A DNA stretch of 64,000 bases, from the NCBI GenBank assembly GCA_963842335.1, contig CAWJGF010000020.1:62001-126000 (forward strand), written 5' to 3'. Positions 26,802-35,478 of this stretch are shown piece after piece. The notes under the pieces are model-generated. The model ran no database searches and was not told where the DNA came from. It worked only from the letters and a program-made list of their open reading frames with translations. Origin of the DNA: PALSA-600 sp963842335 (GTDB lineage: Bacteria; Actinomycetota; Thermoleophilia; Gaiellales; Gaiellaceae). Each line of letters starts with the position of its first letter. The first letter of the stretch is position 1. The position numbers and the translations under genes were made by a program.

Positions 26802-27036
26802 TTAGGTGTCGCGTCGCCGGCGGCAGCGCTGCGAGGATCTCGGCGAGTTCGGGCCAGCGGCGCGCCTGCTGCTTCGAGAACACGAGCCGGTCGTCGGCGA
26901 TGACGTCGTACTGGCTCTTCTCGCCGTCGACCATCTCCGCGGTGTGCCCGGTTCCGTTCAGCTCGGCCACGAGACTCGCGGCCCGTTCGTCGTAGCCGCT
27001 TCAGACGGGGCAGTACAGGATGCGAACGTGGGCCAC
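26802..27036 (-). CDS. SelW/Rdx family thioredoxin-like protein with in-frame UGA (candidate selenoprotein)
   Basis: The GTG at 27034-27036 starts VAHVRILYCPV, then TGA at 27001-27003, then SGYDERAASLVAELNGTGHT. Reading the TGA as selenocysteine gives C-P-V-U, the redox CxxU motif of SelW-like Rdx proteins at its usual place after the first beta-strand. Downstream, AEMVDGEKSQYDVIADDRLV and FSKQQARRWPELAEILAALP fit the family's second half. Length would be about 78-80 residues, near the usual 85-100. The C-terminus is uncertain: without a shift the frame runs on into the lipoprotein gene, with one base removed it stops at TAA near 26802. If the TGA is an error for TGC the protein is an ordinary CxxC Rdx protein. 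The hairpin feature inside this gene supports Sec. Confidence 0.7.
26965..26983 (-). promoter_or_regulatory. Candidate bacterial SECIS hairpin
   Basis: On the minus strand the arms GGCCGCGA and TCGTGGCC form an 8-bp stem (one G-U pair) around the loop GUC. The stem starts 18 bases after the UGA at 27001-27003 and the first loop base, G, is the 25th base after it (26975 being the 26th counting from 27000). The bacterial SECIS consensus I know calls for a loop with a G in its first two positions, 16-37 bases past the UGA, and this fits. In GC-rich DNA a chance stem of this size is common, so it is supportive only. Confidence 0.5.
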
Positions 27037-27136
27037 GAGGGAATTTACCGATCGTCCACGGCTGACAAGGCGCACGCGGGCTCGACCGCACGTGCGTTAG
27101 GGTTCCGCGCAAATCAAGTCCAGAGGGGGAGATACC

Positions 27137-28163
27137 TTGCGGAAGAGCATCATCGTGCTCGCGGTCCTGGCCGCGGCCGTTGTCGTCGTGAGCGTCGCGG
27201 TGGCAGCGAAGCCCGGTTCGGGCAAATCCACCGGGACCGCGTCGGTCTTCGTTCCGAATCCCGTCCAGAGCCTCGGCGACGAGACACTCACCGACCAGAA
27301 GGATTCGGATGCCGCGGTTCCCGCGGCGGCCTACCACACCGTTCAGCTGACGAACCTCGACGGGAGCGGCTTCCTGTCCGGCGACTACGTCAAGGTGCTG
27401 AGCGAGACCGGCAACCTGGCGTACTCGCCGACGAACACGTTCATGTACACGCGTCACCAGGACGAGTTCGAGCAGGTGATGGCGTACTACTGGATCACCG
27501 AGGCGCAGAAGTACATGCACAGCCTCGGCTTCGGCGGCAAGCTCCGGCCGATCGACAGCCAGCCGCAGCCGGTGCGCATCAACCAGTGGGGCGCCGACAA
27601 CTCGTTCGCGACCGACCACCCGTCGAACGAGATTCGCTTCGGGAAGGGAGGCGTCGACGATGCCGAGGACGCCGAGGTGATCCTCCACGAGTACGGTCAC
27701 GCGATCCATCAGGCGCAGAACTTCTCGTTCGCGTCCGAGCAGGCCGGGGCGATCAGCGAAGGCTTCGCCGACTACTGGGCCGTCACGGTCTCCGACGTCG
27801 TCTCGAAGGCGCTCGGCGTGCCGGAGCAGGAGCCGCTGCCGTGCGTCGCGGACTGGGATTCGACGTCGTACACGGCGGACGTTCCGCACTGCCTGCGCCG
27901 GTCGACAAGAACCTCCATTACCCGGCCGATCTGAACGGCGAGGTGCACCACGACGGGCAGATCTGGTCGCGCGCCCTCTGGGACATCCGCCAGGACCTCG
28001 GCAATGTGAAGGCCGACACGATCATCCTGCAGGGATCGTTCGACTTCCCCGGCACGACGATGACCGAGCTCGCGACAAGCACGGTCGCCGCAGCGCAGGG
28101 GCTCTACGGCGCGCCGCCGCGAACGTCGTGAGGCAGGCGTTCGTCGACCGCGGGATCCTCTAG
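27137..28163 (+). CDS. Secreted zinc metallopeptidase, fungalysin/M36-like, two frameshifts
   Basis: The TTG start follows a purine-rich GAGGGGGAGA. The signal peptide is SIIVLAVLAAAVVVVSVAVA with AxA cleavage near 24-27. The catalytic motif HEYGHAIHQAQNF (HExxH) is preceded by VDDAEDAEVILHEYGH and followed about 30 residues later by GAISEGFADYWAV, where the Glu is the third zinc ligand as in gluzincins. Breaks occur near 27896 and 28115; with them corrected VDKNLHYPADLNGEVHHDGQ, IWSRALWDIRQDLG and the C-terminus VVRQAFVDRGIL follow. About 340 residues. Likely an exported protease; substrate unknown. Confidence 0.78.
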
Positions 28164-28187
28164 CAGGGTCGAAAAAGGATCGAGGTA

Positions 28188-28213
28188 GGGGCGTCCGCCG
28201 CGGCGGACGCCCC
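28188..28213 (+). terminator. Strong palindromic hairpin after the metallopeptidase
   Basis: A perfect 26-base palindrome: the arm GGGGCGTCCGCCG is followed directly by its complement CGGCGGACGCCCC. It starts 24 bases after the peptidase TAG and ends 22 bases before the DJ-1-like gene. The tail is TCCCTTT, a weak T tract. It is likely an intrinsic terminator, probably usable in both directions. Confidence 0.65.
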
Positions 28214-28235
28214 CTCCCTTTGCAACCATTTGGGC

Positions 28236-28819
28236 ATGGACGGCTATTCGATCGGGATCTGGCTCTGGGACGGCGTCGAGGAGCTGAGACTCGCCGGCCC
28301 GTACGAGGTGCTGACCGCCTGGGCGCAGTCGAGCGAACGATCGGTCACCGTCCGCACCGTCGCCGAGTCGACCGAGCCGGTCACGTGCTCGCACGGTCTC
28401 CGGGTGCTGCGCCAGCGTGCGCCTGGAGTGACGCCACAAGGCTCGATCTCTTCCTGCTCCCCGGCGGCGACACGCGGCCGCTGCAGGCAGACGACCGATT
28501 CCTGGACCACCTGCGCAGCCTGGCGGGCGACGGCACGCTCCTGACGAGCGTCTTCACGGGCGCACTCGTCTACGGCAAGGCAGGGCTCCTCGAGGGCCGG
28601 CCGGCTACGACTCACTGGAGCGCACTCGACCGCCTCGCCGACCTGGGCGTTCTGGTCGACCGCGACGCGCGGTTCGTCGACGACGGCAACATCGTGACCG
28701 CGGCCGGCGTCTCGGCGGGCATCGACATGGCGCTGCATCTCGTGGCGCGGCTCGAGTCGCGCGAGCGCGCTGCCGGTGTGCGCCGCTACATCCAGTACGA
28801 CCCACAGCCTCCCGTCTGA
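28236..28819 (+). CDS. DJ-1/PfpI family protein with Cys-to-Phe at the nucleophile position, one frameshift
   Basis: A class I glutamine-amidotransferase-like protein of the isonitrile hydratase/AraC-partner type, about 194 residues. The start reads MDGYSIGIWLWDGVEELRLA. After a break near 28425 it resumes LDLFLLPGGDTRPL. The nucleophile elbow reads SVFTGALVYGKAGLLEGRPA followed by TTHW; relatives have SVCTGAL, so the catalytic Cys is Phe (codon 28553-28555). The rest (VSAGIDMALHLVARL) is normal for the group. Loss of the Cys would remove hydratase or glyoxalase activity; a TGC-to-TTC sequence error is also possible. Confidence 0.8.
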
Positions 28820-28843
28820 TCGAGCTGGCCATACCCTTGGGCG

Positions 28844-29738
28844 ATGAGCGCTCGCGGCATCCGTCGTGCACGGGCCTTCCTCGTCATCTTGCTTCTGGCG
28901 TGGTTTCTCTCTCCGCCGGAGTGGCGGTACGCCGTGCCCCTCTGGCTGCCGTTCCTGATCGCGCTCGGCGTCGAGCTCGAGTTCGCCGTCGGGGGGTGGC
29001 TGCTCGCCGCGCGCCAGGCGCCCGCGGAGCGCGGTCGCGGTCCGCAGCGCATCGACCTCGAGGAATTCGGCTGGGAGGGCGAGGAGGCGCCCGAGGACGA
29101 CGATCCCGCGTTCTGGAGCTCGCCGGCGGTTCCGAAGCGACGCACCGCTCTGGTGCGCCGCTTCGGGGCATCGCTCGCCGTGATCGCCCTCGTCGCGCTG
29201 GTCGCATGGGGCATCGGCCTTCGCCGTGGCTGGAGCAGCCTCGACCACGCGACCCAGGCCGGCATCGAACGCGTGCTCTCGCAGCAGGCGGCGCGGATCG
29301 CCGGTCATCCCGCCCAGGTGCACTGCGACACCGCCGGGCATCACGTGGGAGCGGTGCAGGAGGCGGACGGGCTCGCCGAGGTGGGCGGTAGCAACGCGTG
29401 GCTGACCCCGGGGATCTGCTACCAGCTCTACCGGGTGATCGACAAGCACGACACGCACTCGTTCAGCCCGACCGGACGCGCGCTCGCCGTCCTGGCGCAC
29501 GAGTCATGGCACCTGCACGGCATCGCCAACGAGGGCGTTGCGAACTGCTACGCGTTCCAATCCGGGTCGCGCTGGGGGCCCGCCTCGGGCTCTCGACCTC
29601 GTTCGCGCGATCGCTGATGCGCGAGCAGCTGCCGACAACGCCTCCGACTCGGCCAGCAACCCCGCCTATCTGGTTCCTCCCGGATGCAAGAACGGCGGGC
29701 GCTACGACCTCGCGCCCGGTTCGTCGACCTTTCCCTAG
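28844..29738 (+). CDS. Membrane protein with HExxH motif, one frameshift
   Basis: About 297 residues. The N-terminal half has one or two helices (RAFLVILLLAWFLSP, AVPLWLPFLIALGVELEFAV), then an acidic, Pro-rich cytoplasmic linker with EFGWEGEEAPEDDD, and another helix SLAVIALVALVAWGIGLRRG. The outer domain has cysteines (HCDTAG, GICYQLYR, ANCYAF, PGCKNGG) and the sequence ALAVLAHESWHLHGIANEG with an HExxH motif. The break near 29580 is followed by ARLGLSTSFARSLMREQL and the final PAYLVPPGCKNGGRYDLAPG. It could be a membrane-anchored metallopeptidase, but I do not recognise the family. The stop overlaps that of cydB (CTAG). Confidence 0.72.
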
Positions 29739-30789
29739 GTCGTCGGCTGGTCGCGAGGCCGTCGCGCCAGCAAGTCGACGGGGCTCGACACCGGTTCCAC
29801 CAGGCCGAGACGCGCTCGGAACACGTGGTAGGCCCAACCCTGGTAGAGAAGGATGACGGGCAGCAGGACGAGCGTGACGATGCTGATCGCGACGAGCGTG
29901 TAGTGGCCGGACGAGGAGTTCGTGGTCGTCAGGCTGTCGCCGAAGCTCGTCGACGAGACCATCACGCGCGGGTACAGCTCGGTGAAGAGTGTGGCGAGGG
30001 CGAGGAGGATCGTCGCGCCGGTTGAGGCGAACGCGAGGCCCTCTCGTCGTCGGCGCGTGAGCGCGACCGCCGCGACGGCGGCGACCGCAGCCAGGACGAC
30101 GAGGACGATCCCGGGAAGATGCTCTTGTCGTTCTCGTCGATCCCGACGACGAGCGTCCAGGTGAGGAATGCGGCGCCGCCGAGCGCGGCCGGGATGGCGA
30201 CACGCGCGGCTGTTCGCTGGGCGCGGGCTCGCAGGTCGCCGGACGTGCGCAGGCTGAGGTAGACGGCCCCGTGCAGTGCGAAGAGCAGGACGAGGGCGAG
30301 GCCGGCAACGACGGTGTACGGCGTAAAGAGATCCCAGAAGGTGCCGGTGAACTCCTGGGCCGACGAGACCGGGACACCGTGGAGCAGGCTCGAGAACGCG
30401 ATGCCCCAGATCAGCGGGATCCCGACGGAGGCAATCGTGTTCACCCACGTCCAGACGCTCCGCCACGATCCGCTCTGCGCCTTGCCGCGCCATTCGAACG
30501 AGACGATGCGCGTGATCAGCAGGACGAGCAGCAGGAGCAGCGCAACGTAGAAGCCGGAGAACATCGTCGCGTACCAACCGGGAACGCCGCGAAGGTGGCG
30601 GCGCCGGCGATCACGAGCCACACCTCGTTGCCGTCCCAGAACGGGCCGATCGCCTCGATCATCGTGTTGCTGGTCGTCCTCGCTGCGGCCGAGGACGGGC
30701 AGGAGCATGCCGACGCCGAAGTCGAAGCCCTCGGTCACGAAGTACAGCGACCAGAGCACGAAGAGGATCCAGAACCAGGCGGCCTGCAT
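29735..30789 (-). CDS. cydB: Cytochrome bd ubiquinol oxidase subunit II CydB, three frameshifts
   Basis: The second subunit of the high-affinity bd oxidase. The N-terminus AAWFWILFVLWSLYFVTEGF continues DFGVGMLLPVLGRSEDD; conserved PFWDGNEVWLVIAGAATFAA then follows in another frame (breaks near 30660 and 30590), with GWYATMFSGFYVALLLLLVL and ITRIVSFEWRGKAQSG. A third break near 30120 precedes the last helices, including LATLFTELYPRVMVSSTSFG and TLVLLPVILLYQGWAYHVFR. About 350 residues, normal. The ATG overlaps the cydA stop (ATGA), so the pair is co-transcribed. Confidence 0.87.
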
Positions 30790-32201
30790 CAGAAGCCGGG
30801 CGCCGCGAGCAGCGCCGCCCCTTCTCCCGTGTCGCCGCCGGTCTCGGGCGGATCAAGCCGGGCGTAGCGGCGCATCAAGTAGAAGTCGACGATCGCAAGC
30901 GCCGTGTAGAGACCGACGAACACGGCGAGGCTGAACGCGACCTTCGTCGTCGTCGAGGTCGGCGACACCGCGTCGGCGGTCTTCTGGAGGTCGTAGACGA
31001 TCCACGGCTGGCGGCCGGTCTCGGTCAGGATCCAGCCGCCGAAGCAGGCGAGGAACGGCACCACGATGGCGCCCATCGCGGCCCGCTGGAACCACTTCGC
31101 CCGCTCGAGCTTCTTGCGCCACAGGAGCCAGCCGCCCCAGAGCGCGATCAGCAGCATCAGGCCTCCGAGATAGGCCATCACGCGCATGCACCAGTACTCG
31201 AGCTCGATGGCCGGCAGGTAGTTCCCCGGCCCGTGGTGCGCCACCTGCTTCTCCTGGTTCTCATTCAGACCGACGACCGTCCCCTGGAACGACCCCGTCG
31301 CGAGGTACGAGAGAAGACCCGGGATCTCGATCGAGAACGTCGGCGTCTGGTCGCTCTTCGTGAAGCCCCCGATCTGGAAGATCGAGAACGACGCCGGCTC
31401 CTGGGTGTTCCAGAGCGCCTCGGTCGCGGCGATCTTCATCGGCTGCGCGTTCGTCGTCTGGATCCCGAAGGCGTTGCCCCACCAGAGCTGCACGGCGGTG
31501 AGCGGGATCAGCAGAAGGATCGTGAGCTTTGCCGCCTTACGGAAGACCTCGACGTTGCGGCCCTTGCGCAGATGCCACGCGGAGACGCCGAGCATCACGA
31601 AGCCGCCCGTCAGGCAGCCGGCCAGGATGACGTGGCCGTACGCCCAGAGCGCGAACGACTGGAACATGATCTTCGCGATGTCCTTCGCCTGCGCCGTGCC
31701 GGTCGACTTGTTGATCTGGTAGCCGACGGGGTGCTGCATCCACGAGTTCGCGACGATGATGAAGTAGGCCGAGAGCCAGGTTCCGAGCCAGACCAGGTAG
31801 ATGGTCGCGAGGTGCACCTTCGGCGAAAGGCGGTCGCGGCCGAAGATCCACAGCCCGATGAACGTCGACTCGAGCATGAAGGCTCCGAGCCCCTCGATCG
31901 CGAGCGGCGCGCCGAACACGTCGCCGACGTACTTCGAGAACGACGACCAGTTCATCCCGAACTCGAACTCCTGCACCATGCCCGTTGCCGTTCCGATCGC
32001 AAAGTTGATCAGGAACAGCACCGCGAAGAACCGCACCAGGCGGTTCCACTTCTCGTCCCCCGTGCGGTAGTAGAACGTCTGCATGAGCGCGAGGAGCGGG
32101 GCGAGCCCCAGCGTCAGCGGCACGAACGTGAAGTGATACAGCGTCGTCGTCGCGAACTGCCAGCGCGACAACGTCAGTGCATTCGCAAGGAGAAAGCTCA
32201 A
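30789..32201 (-). CDS. cydA: Cytochrome bd ubiquinol oxidase subunit I CydA
   Basis: The haem-bearing subunit that oxidises quinol and reduces O2. LSRWQFATTTLYHFTFVPLT holds the haem b595 His; LAIEGLGAFMLESTFIGLWI carries the two conserved Glu of the proton path; the Q-loop motif GRQPWIVYDLQKTADAVSPT is intact, in the short Q-loop form usual outside enterobacteria. No frame breaks. I chose the TTG at 32199-32201 because the family N-terminus is ..FLLANALTLSRWQF; an upstream ATG at 32264 would add 21 residues unlike any CydA. A GAGG lies just before the TTG. Confidence 0.9.
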   Translation of the reverse strand: MSFLLANALTLSRWQFATTTLYHFTFVPLTLGLAPLLALMQTFYYRTGDEKWNRLVRFFAVLFLINFAIGTATGMVQEFEFGMNWSSFSKYVGDVFGAPLAIEGLGAFMLESTFIGLWIFGRDRLSPKVHLATIYLVWLGTWLSAYFIIVANSWMQHPVGYQINKSTGTAQAKDIAKIMFQSFALWAYGHVILAGCLTGGFVMLGVSAWHLRKGRNVEVFRKAAKLTILLLIPLTAVQLWWGNAFGIQTTNAQPMKIAATEALWNTQEPASFSIFQIGGFTKSDQTPTFSIEIPGLLSYLATGSFQGTVVGLNENQEKQVAHHGPGNYLPAIELEYWCMRVMAYLGGLMLLIALWGGWLLWRKKLERAKWFQRAAMGAIVVPFLACFGGWILTETGRQPWIVYDLQKTADAVSPTSTTTKVAFSLAVFVGLYTALAIVDFYLMRRYARLDPPETGGDTGEGAALLAAPGF

Positions 32202-33145
32202 CTCGATGCCTCGAACGCGAACGTGCTCACGGGCTCCTCTCGACTCGCGCGCGGGCAGCATCACCCGCGCACCCGCAACGGGGCATCACCCCGACCGGGT
32301 GAAGACGCAGCGATCGGTGGCGGGCGGCGCGCAGGCGGCGCGGTACCGTCGGCGGGCTTCGACGCTAGACACCTTCGAAAAGGCGCCTTGAGCACGACTC
32401 GCAGTTCTAGCTCGTTTACTACATTCGGCGAGAGCGATGACGCAGCGACCGTTCTTCATTCGGGGTAAGATCGCGGCAGCAAACCTCAAGCTTGCTTCAG
32501 CGTCCAGGCCCGCCTGTTCGGAACGGGCTGGCCGACAGGGCACCGGCAAGGAACGGACACGCACTCCGAACAGCGTGGCACTGGAGCGCGGCGCAGCGGC
32601 AGCACCGCCGATCAGCTCGCGGAGGGTGCGCGTTCCCCGGCTGATCAGGGCGCTCGCCGAAGAAGGCGGGCTGCGATTGAACCGAGTACTCAGGGCGTCT
32701 GTTGGCCGAACCAACGTTGAGCCGTGAGGATGACTGTCATGGCAGGTGTCCACTCTGGCTGGCGCAAGCGGTGTAGCTGATGAGCGGTATCTCGAGCACG
32801 GGGCGAGCATGACGACGACCACCGCGATCACGGTCAGCACGATTGTTGCTGAGCTCGTCGCCGATCCTCCGGTCAGGGCTGCCAGGGGTAAGGGCGCTCG
32901 AGGTGGCAGGAGCCGGAGCGTGGGAGGTCCCGGGCGGAAAGCGGATCGCGCAGGAGACGAAGACAAAGCTGTACCTTGGGCGTGAGCTTGCTCAGGGTGA
33001 GACTAGCAAGCGTGGCAGTCTTCTTCGAGCTCGTAGGCATGTTTGCGCTGCCATGCGTGGCGTCTTCTGCTCGTCGGCATGAATTGGCCTGCGCGCGAGG
33101 ACCAGGTTCTAGAACGCGGTCAGCGACGGTCCGTCTCAACTTCCA
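32202..33145. other. Gene-poor stretch of about 0.94 kb
   Basis: No open frame here has family motifs or credible codon use. Base composition is visibly less GC-rich than the flanks. The first part must hold the cydAB promoter; the perfect palindrome AAGGCGCCTT lies at about 32379-32388, 180 bases upstream of cydA, and could be an operator. A minus-strand frame at 32286-32966 has one hydrophobic run (ATIVLTVIAVVVVML) but otherwise Arg/Ala/Ser-rich low-complexity sequence typical of antisense frames. It may be a decayed gene region. Confidence 0.55.
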
Positions 33146-33956
33146 TCACCGGTGGGATGGGTACGAGACAGAGAAGTAGACGGGTGCGAGCTCGCCGGTC
33201 TGGAACGGTGATGAACTGACGACGAGGTCGCCGGAAAAGGGATAGCTGAGGTCGACCAGCACGACGAGCGACAAGACGATGATGACGGAGATCGAGCAGG
33301 CGCCGAGCGGGTGGAACCAGAAGCTGCGCGATCCGACCAGCAGGACGTAGCCGATGATGATGAAGGCGCCGACGGCGATGAGGGCAAGAATGAGTGCCGG
33401 CAGCCCCCCGCTTGCTGCCGACAGCCGATCGCGGCGGGCGATCAGGGCTCCGTTGAGCTGGCGAACCGAATCGTTGTAGAACGCCGTCGTCTGCGGCGTC
33501 GAAGGTCGGAGATGTTGGAACGCGGCGTAGATGCCGTCGACGTCCTTCGTCGCCTGCGGGCTCTCGTGTCCGAGACGTAGGTCGGGCCACTCGTTGTCCA
33601 CGACTTCCCTGAGATAAGCGGCCGATGGCACGACGGACGAGTTCAGCCTGTGCCGGCGGGAACGAGTTGCTGTCGCGCACGATCGCCGCGAACGCATCGG
33701 CTTCTTTCGCCACGTTGTCCTGGGCGCTACCGAAGTTCTGAAACTCGATCACGATCACGAACGCGAGCAGCAGGCCGAAGAGCGATGCGACCACGCCGAG
33801 CATCTGCGACGAGACCTCCGCGTCGAACCCGTCCCGTGTCACCGGCACGAATCGCCGCACCAACCAGACACCGAGCAGAACCAGACCGACAGTCCCGAAC
33901 ACCGTTGCCGGGATCAGCAGCGCCACCGGCGCGTGATTGACGAATGTCCGGAGCAC
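33146..33956 (-). CDS. DUF4239 (bestrophin-like) membrane protein, one frameshift
   Basis: About 269 residues. Two N-terminal helices (APVALLIPATVFGTVGLVLL and MLGVVASLFGLLLAFVIVIE) are followed by FQNFGSAQDNVAKEADAFAA, the amphipathic segment typical of DUF4239 proteins. After a break near 33630, YLREVVDNEWPDLRLGHES and the long helical part lead to two C-terminal helices (ALILALIAVGAFIIIGYVLL; SISVIIVLSLVVLVDLSYPF) and PFSGDLVVSSSPFQ, the usual family ending. The family is described as bestrophin-like and may be a channel; function not established. It uses a GTG start. No operon partners. Confidence 0.78.
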
Positions 33957-34061
33957 GATCGTGAACCTCTAGGAGGAGCCGGAGATCGGCATCGTCCGTG
34001 AAGGGTGAAACGCCCTGGTGGTCTAGGGCGCCGGAGAGAGCGTCGATCTGTCTCCCTGTCG

Positions 34062-34546
34062 CTAGATCGTCTTGAACTGCTCGAACGACTGGCGGCAGCC
34101 GTCGCACCAGCGGAGCGAGCGGCACGGCGTCGGCCCGAAGATGTTCTCGAGGCGCGTCTCGGTCGACCCGCAATACGGGCAGCGGAACGCTTTCGACTGC
34201 AGCTGCACGAGCGTCGTCGCCCGGCGGCGCGCGGCGCCGGCGGCGCGAAGCCCGCCTCGCGCAGCTTCTCGCGCCCGGCGGGGGTGATCCGGTCGGTCGA
34301 CCACGAGTCGTCCTGGATCACCGCGACCTCCGGCTCGCCGCCGAGCGATGTCGACCTTCGCCTCGAGCGCGCGGCGCATCGCCTCGAGCGCCGGGCAGCC
34401 GAGGAACGTCGGCGTGAACTCGATGCGCACGCGGTCGCCGTCGACCGACACGTCGCGGATCACGCCGAGGTCGACGAGCGAGATGACCGGGATCTCGGGG
34501 TCGGGGATCTCGTCGAGCGCCGCCCAGACCTCGGCCGTCGCGTCAC
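34062..34546 (-). CDS. paaD: Phenylacetyl-CoA epoxidase subunit PaaD, frameshifted
   Basis: PaaD is a MIP18/SufT-like protein with a zinc-ribbon tail, required for the PaaABC(E) epoxidase, probably for metal-centre maturation. The N-terminus EVWAALDEIPDPEIPVISLV leads to VSVDGDRVRIEFTPTFLGCP with the conserved Cys. After breaks near 34345 and 34235, LQSKAFRCPYCGSTETRLEN and CRSLRWCDGCRQSFEQFKTI give the CxxC...CxxC tail. One further base near 34540 separates the GTG start from the main frame. It is the last gene of the minus-strand paaABCD operon. Confidence 0.85.
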
Positions 34547-34556
34547 CATGCCGTGC

Positions 34557-35225
34557 TCACCACTGCGCACCCGGCTCCGACCGCCGCACCTCGGTCATCT
34601 CGGCCAGGAGCTCCGGCAGCTCGGCGGTGTGCGAGCCGCGCTCCTGCGCTTGTAGCGGACTGTTACTTGCTGCGAACCCGACGCGGCGCGCCAGCTCGGG
34701 CCGGAGGGCGGGCTCGAGCATCCCGAGCGCGAACGGCCAGAGCTCCTCGACCGCCGCCGTGAACCGCGGCTCGTCGCGCAGGCGCGCCGCCCACAACTCG
34801 GCGTGCAGGCGGTGGTAGACCTCCTCGCGGTCGATCTTCGCGGCGAGCCCGGCGAGCTCCGCGTCGTCCGATGCGATCAGCGCGCCGAGGCGAACGCGGT
34901 CTGCTTCCTCGTAGAGGTAGCGCCGCGCGATCGTCATCGCCCAGTCGTCGAGCAGGCGCAGCTCGACGAGCGGCGCGCAGCGGTACTCGTCCGGCGCGCG
35001 GTCGAACGCCAGCGCGTCGGCGTCGGTCCCGAGCTCGACGGCCGCGAGCTCGTAGAGCGCACGCGCGTGCCCGATCTCGTTCTGTGCGATCGACGAGAAC
35101 GCGACGTCCTCCTCGAGCGTCGGCGCGATGCCGGTCCACTCCGAGTCGCGCCAGCCGACGATCAGCTCGTCGTCGGCGAACGCGAGCAGCGTCTCAACGC
35201 TCGGCGAGAGTGCCTGCGCGCTCAC
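34557..35225 (-). CDS. paaC: Phenylacetyl-CoA epoxidase subunit PaaC
   Basis: The structural partner of PaaA in the ring-1,2-epoxidase. The 222-residue helical protein has TLLAFADDELIVGWRDSEWT, FSSIAQNEIGHARALYELAA with the ferritin-like ExxH, DWAMTIARRYLYEEADRVRL and AKIDREEVYHRLHAELWAAR, ending TEVRRSEPGAQW as expected. The GTG start is supported by AAGGAGG about 6 bases upstream. Near the end the residues SNSPLQAQ are encoded by a short AT-richer patch (about 34649-34675) that stands out from the flanks; the family has a variable linker here. Confidence 0.9.
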   Translation of the reverse strand: MSAQALSPSVETLLAFADDELIVGWRDSEWTGIAPTLEEDVAFSSIAQNEIGHARALYELAAVELGTDADALAFDRAPDEYRCAPLVELRLLDDWAMTIARRYLYEEADRVRLGALIASDDAELAGLAAKIDREEVYHRLHAELWAARLRDEPRFTAAVEELWPFALGMLEPALRPELARRVGFAASNSPLQAQERGSHTAELPELLAEMTEVRRSEPGAQW

Positions 35226-35478
35226 GCGCCTCCTTCAGCCGCGACTTGATCGAGTAGCCGTCGACGCGGCGGTACTTCAGGTCGAACTCGTCGGCCCACT
35301 CCGTCACCTCGTGCACGGCCTCGCGCGGCACGAGCCACAGCGCCTCGACTTCGCCGCGGCGGCCGTACTGCTCCCGCGCCCACGCGTCGGCGAACGCGGC
35401 GTCAGGCGCCACGATCGAGCCGGCGTGCGCGAACGGCTGGCCCTTGCGCTCCTGGCGGAACACCTCGAAGACGCTCAT
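35194..35478 (-). CDS. paaB: Phenylacetyl-CoA epoxidase subunit PaaB
   Basis: A 94-residue PaaB subunit of the epoxidase: it begins MSVFEVFRQERKGQPFAHAG, continues IVAPDAAFADAWAREQYGRR with the family's Y-GRR, then EALWLVPREAVHEVTEWADE. The ATG overlaps the paaA stop (ATGA). The end overlaps the paaC start by about 30 bases; a one-base correction near 35226 would instead end it at the paaC GTGA. No other irregularities. Confidence 0.9.
   Translation of the reverse strand: MSVFEVFRQERKGQPFAHAGSIVAPDAAFADAWAREQYGRRGEVEALWLVPREAVHEVTEWADEFDLKYRRVDGYSIKSRLKEARERAGTLAER

Noticed and set aside
32286..32966. A 226-codon minus-strand frame containing a hydrophobic run
   Set aside because: Apart from ATIVLTVIAVVVVML the sequence is Arg/Ala/Ser low-complexity, with no start signal or homologous pattern.
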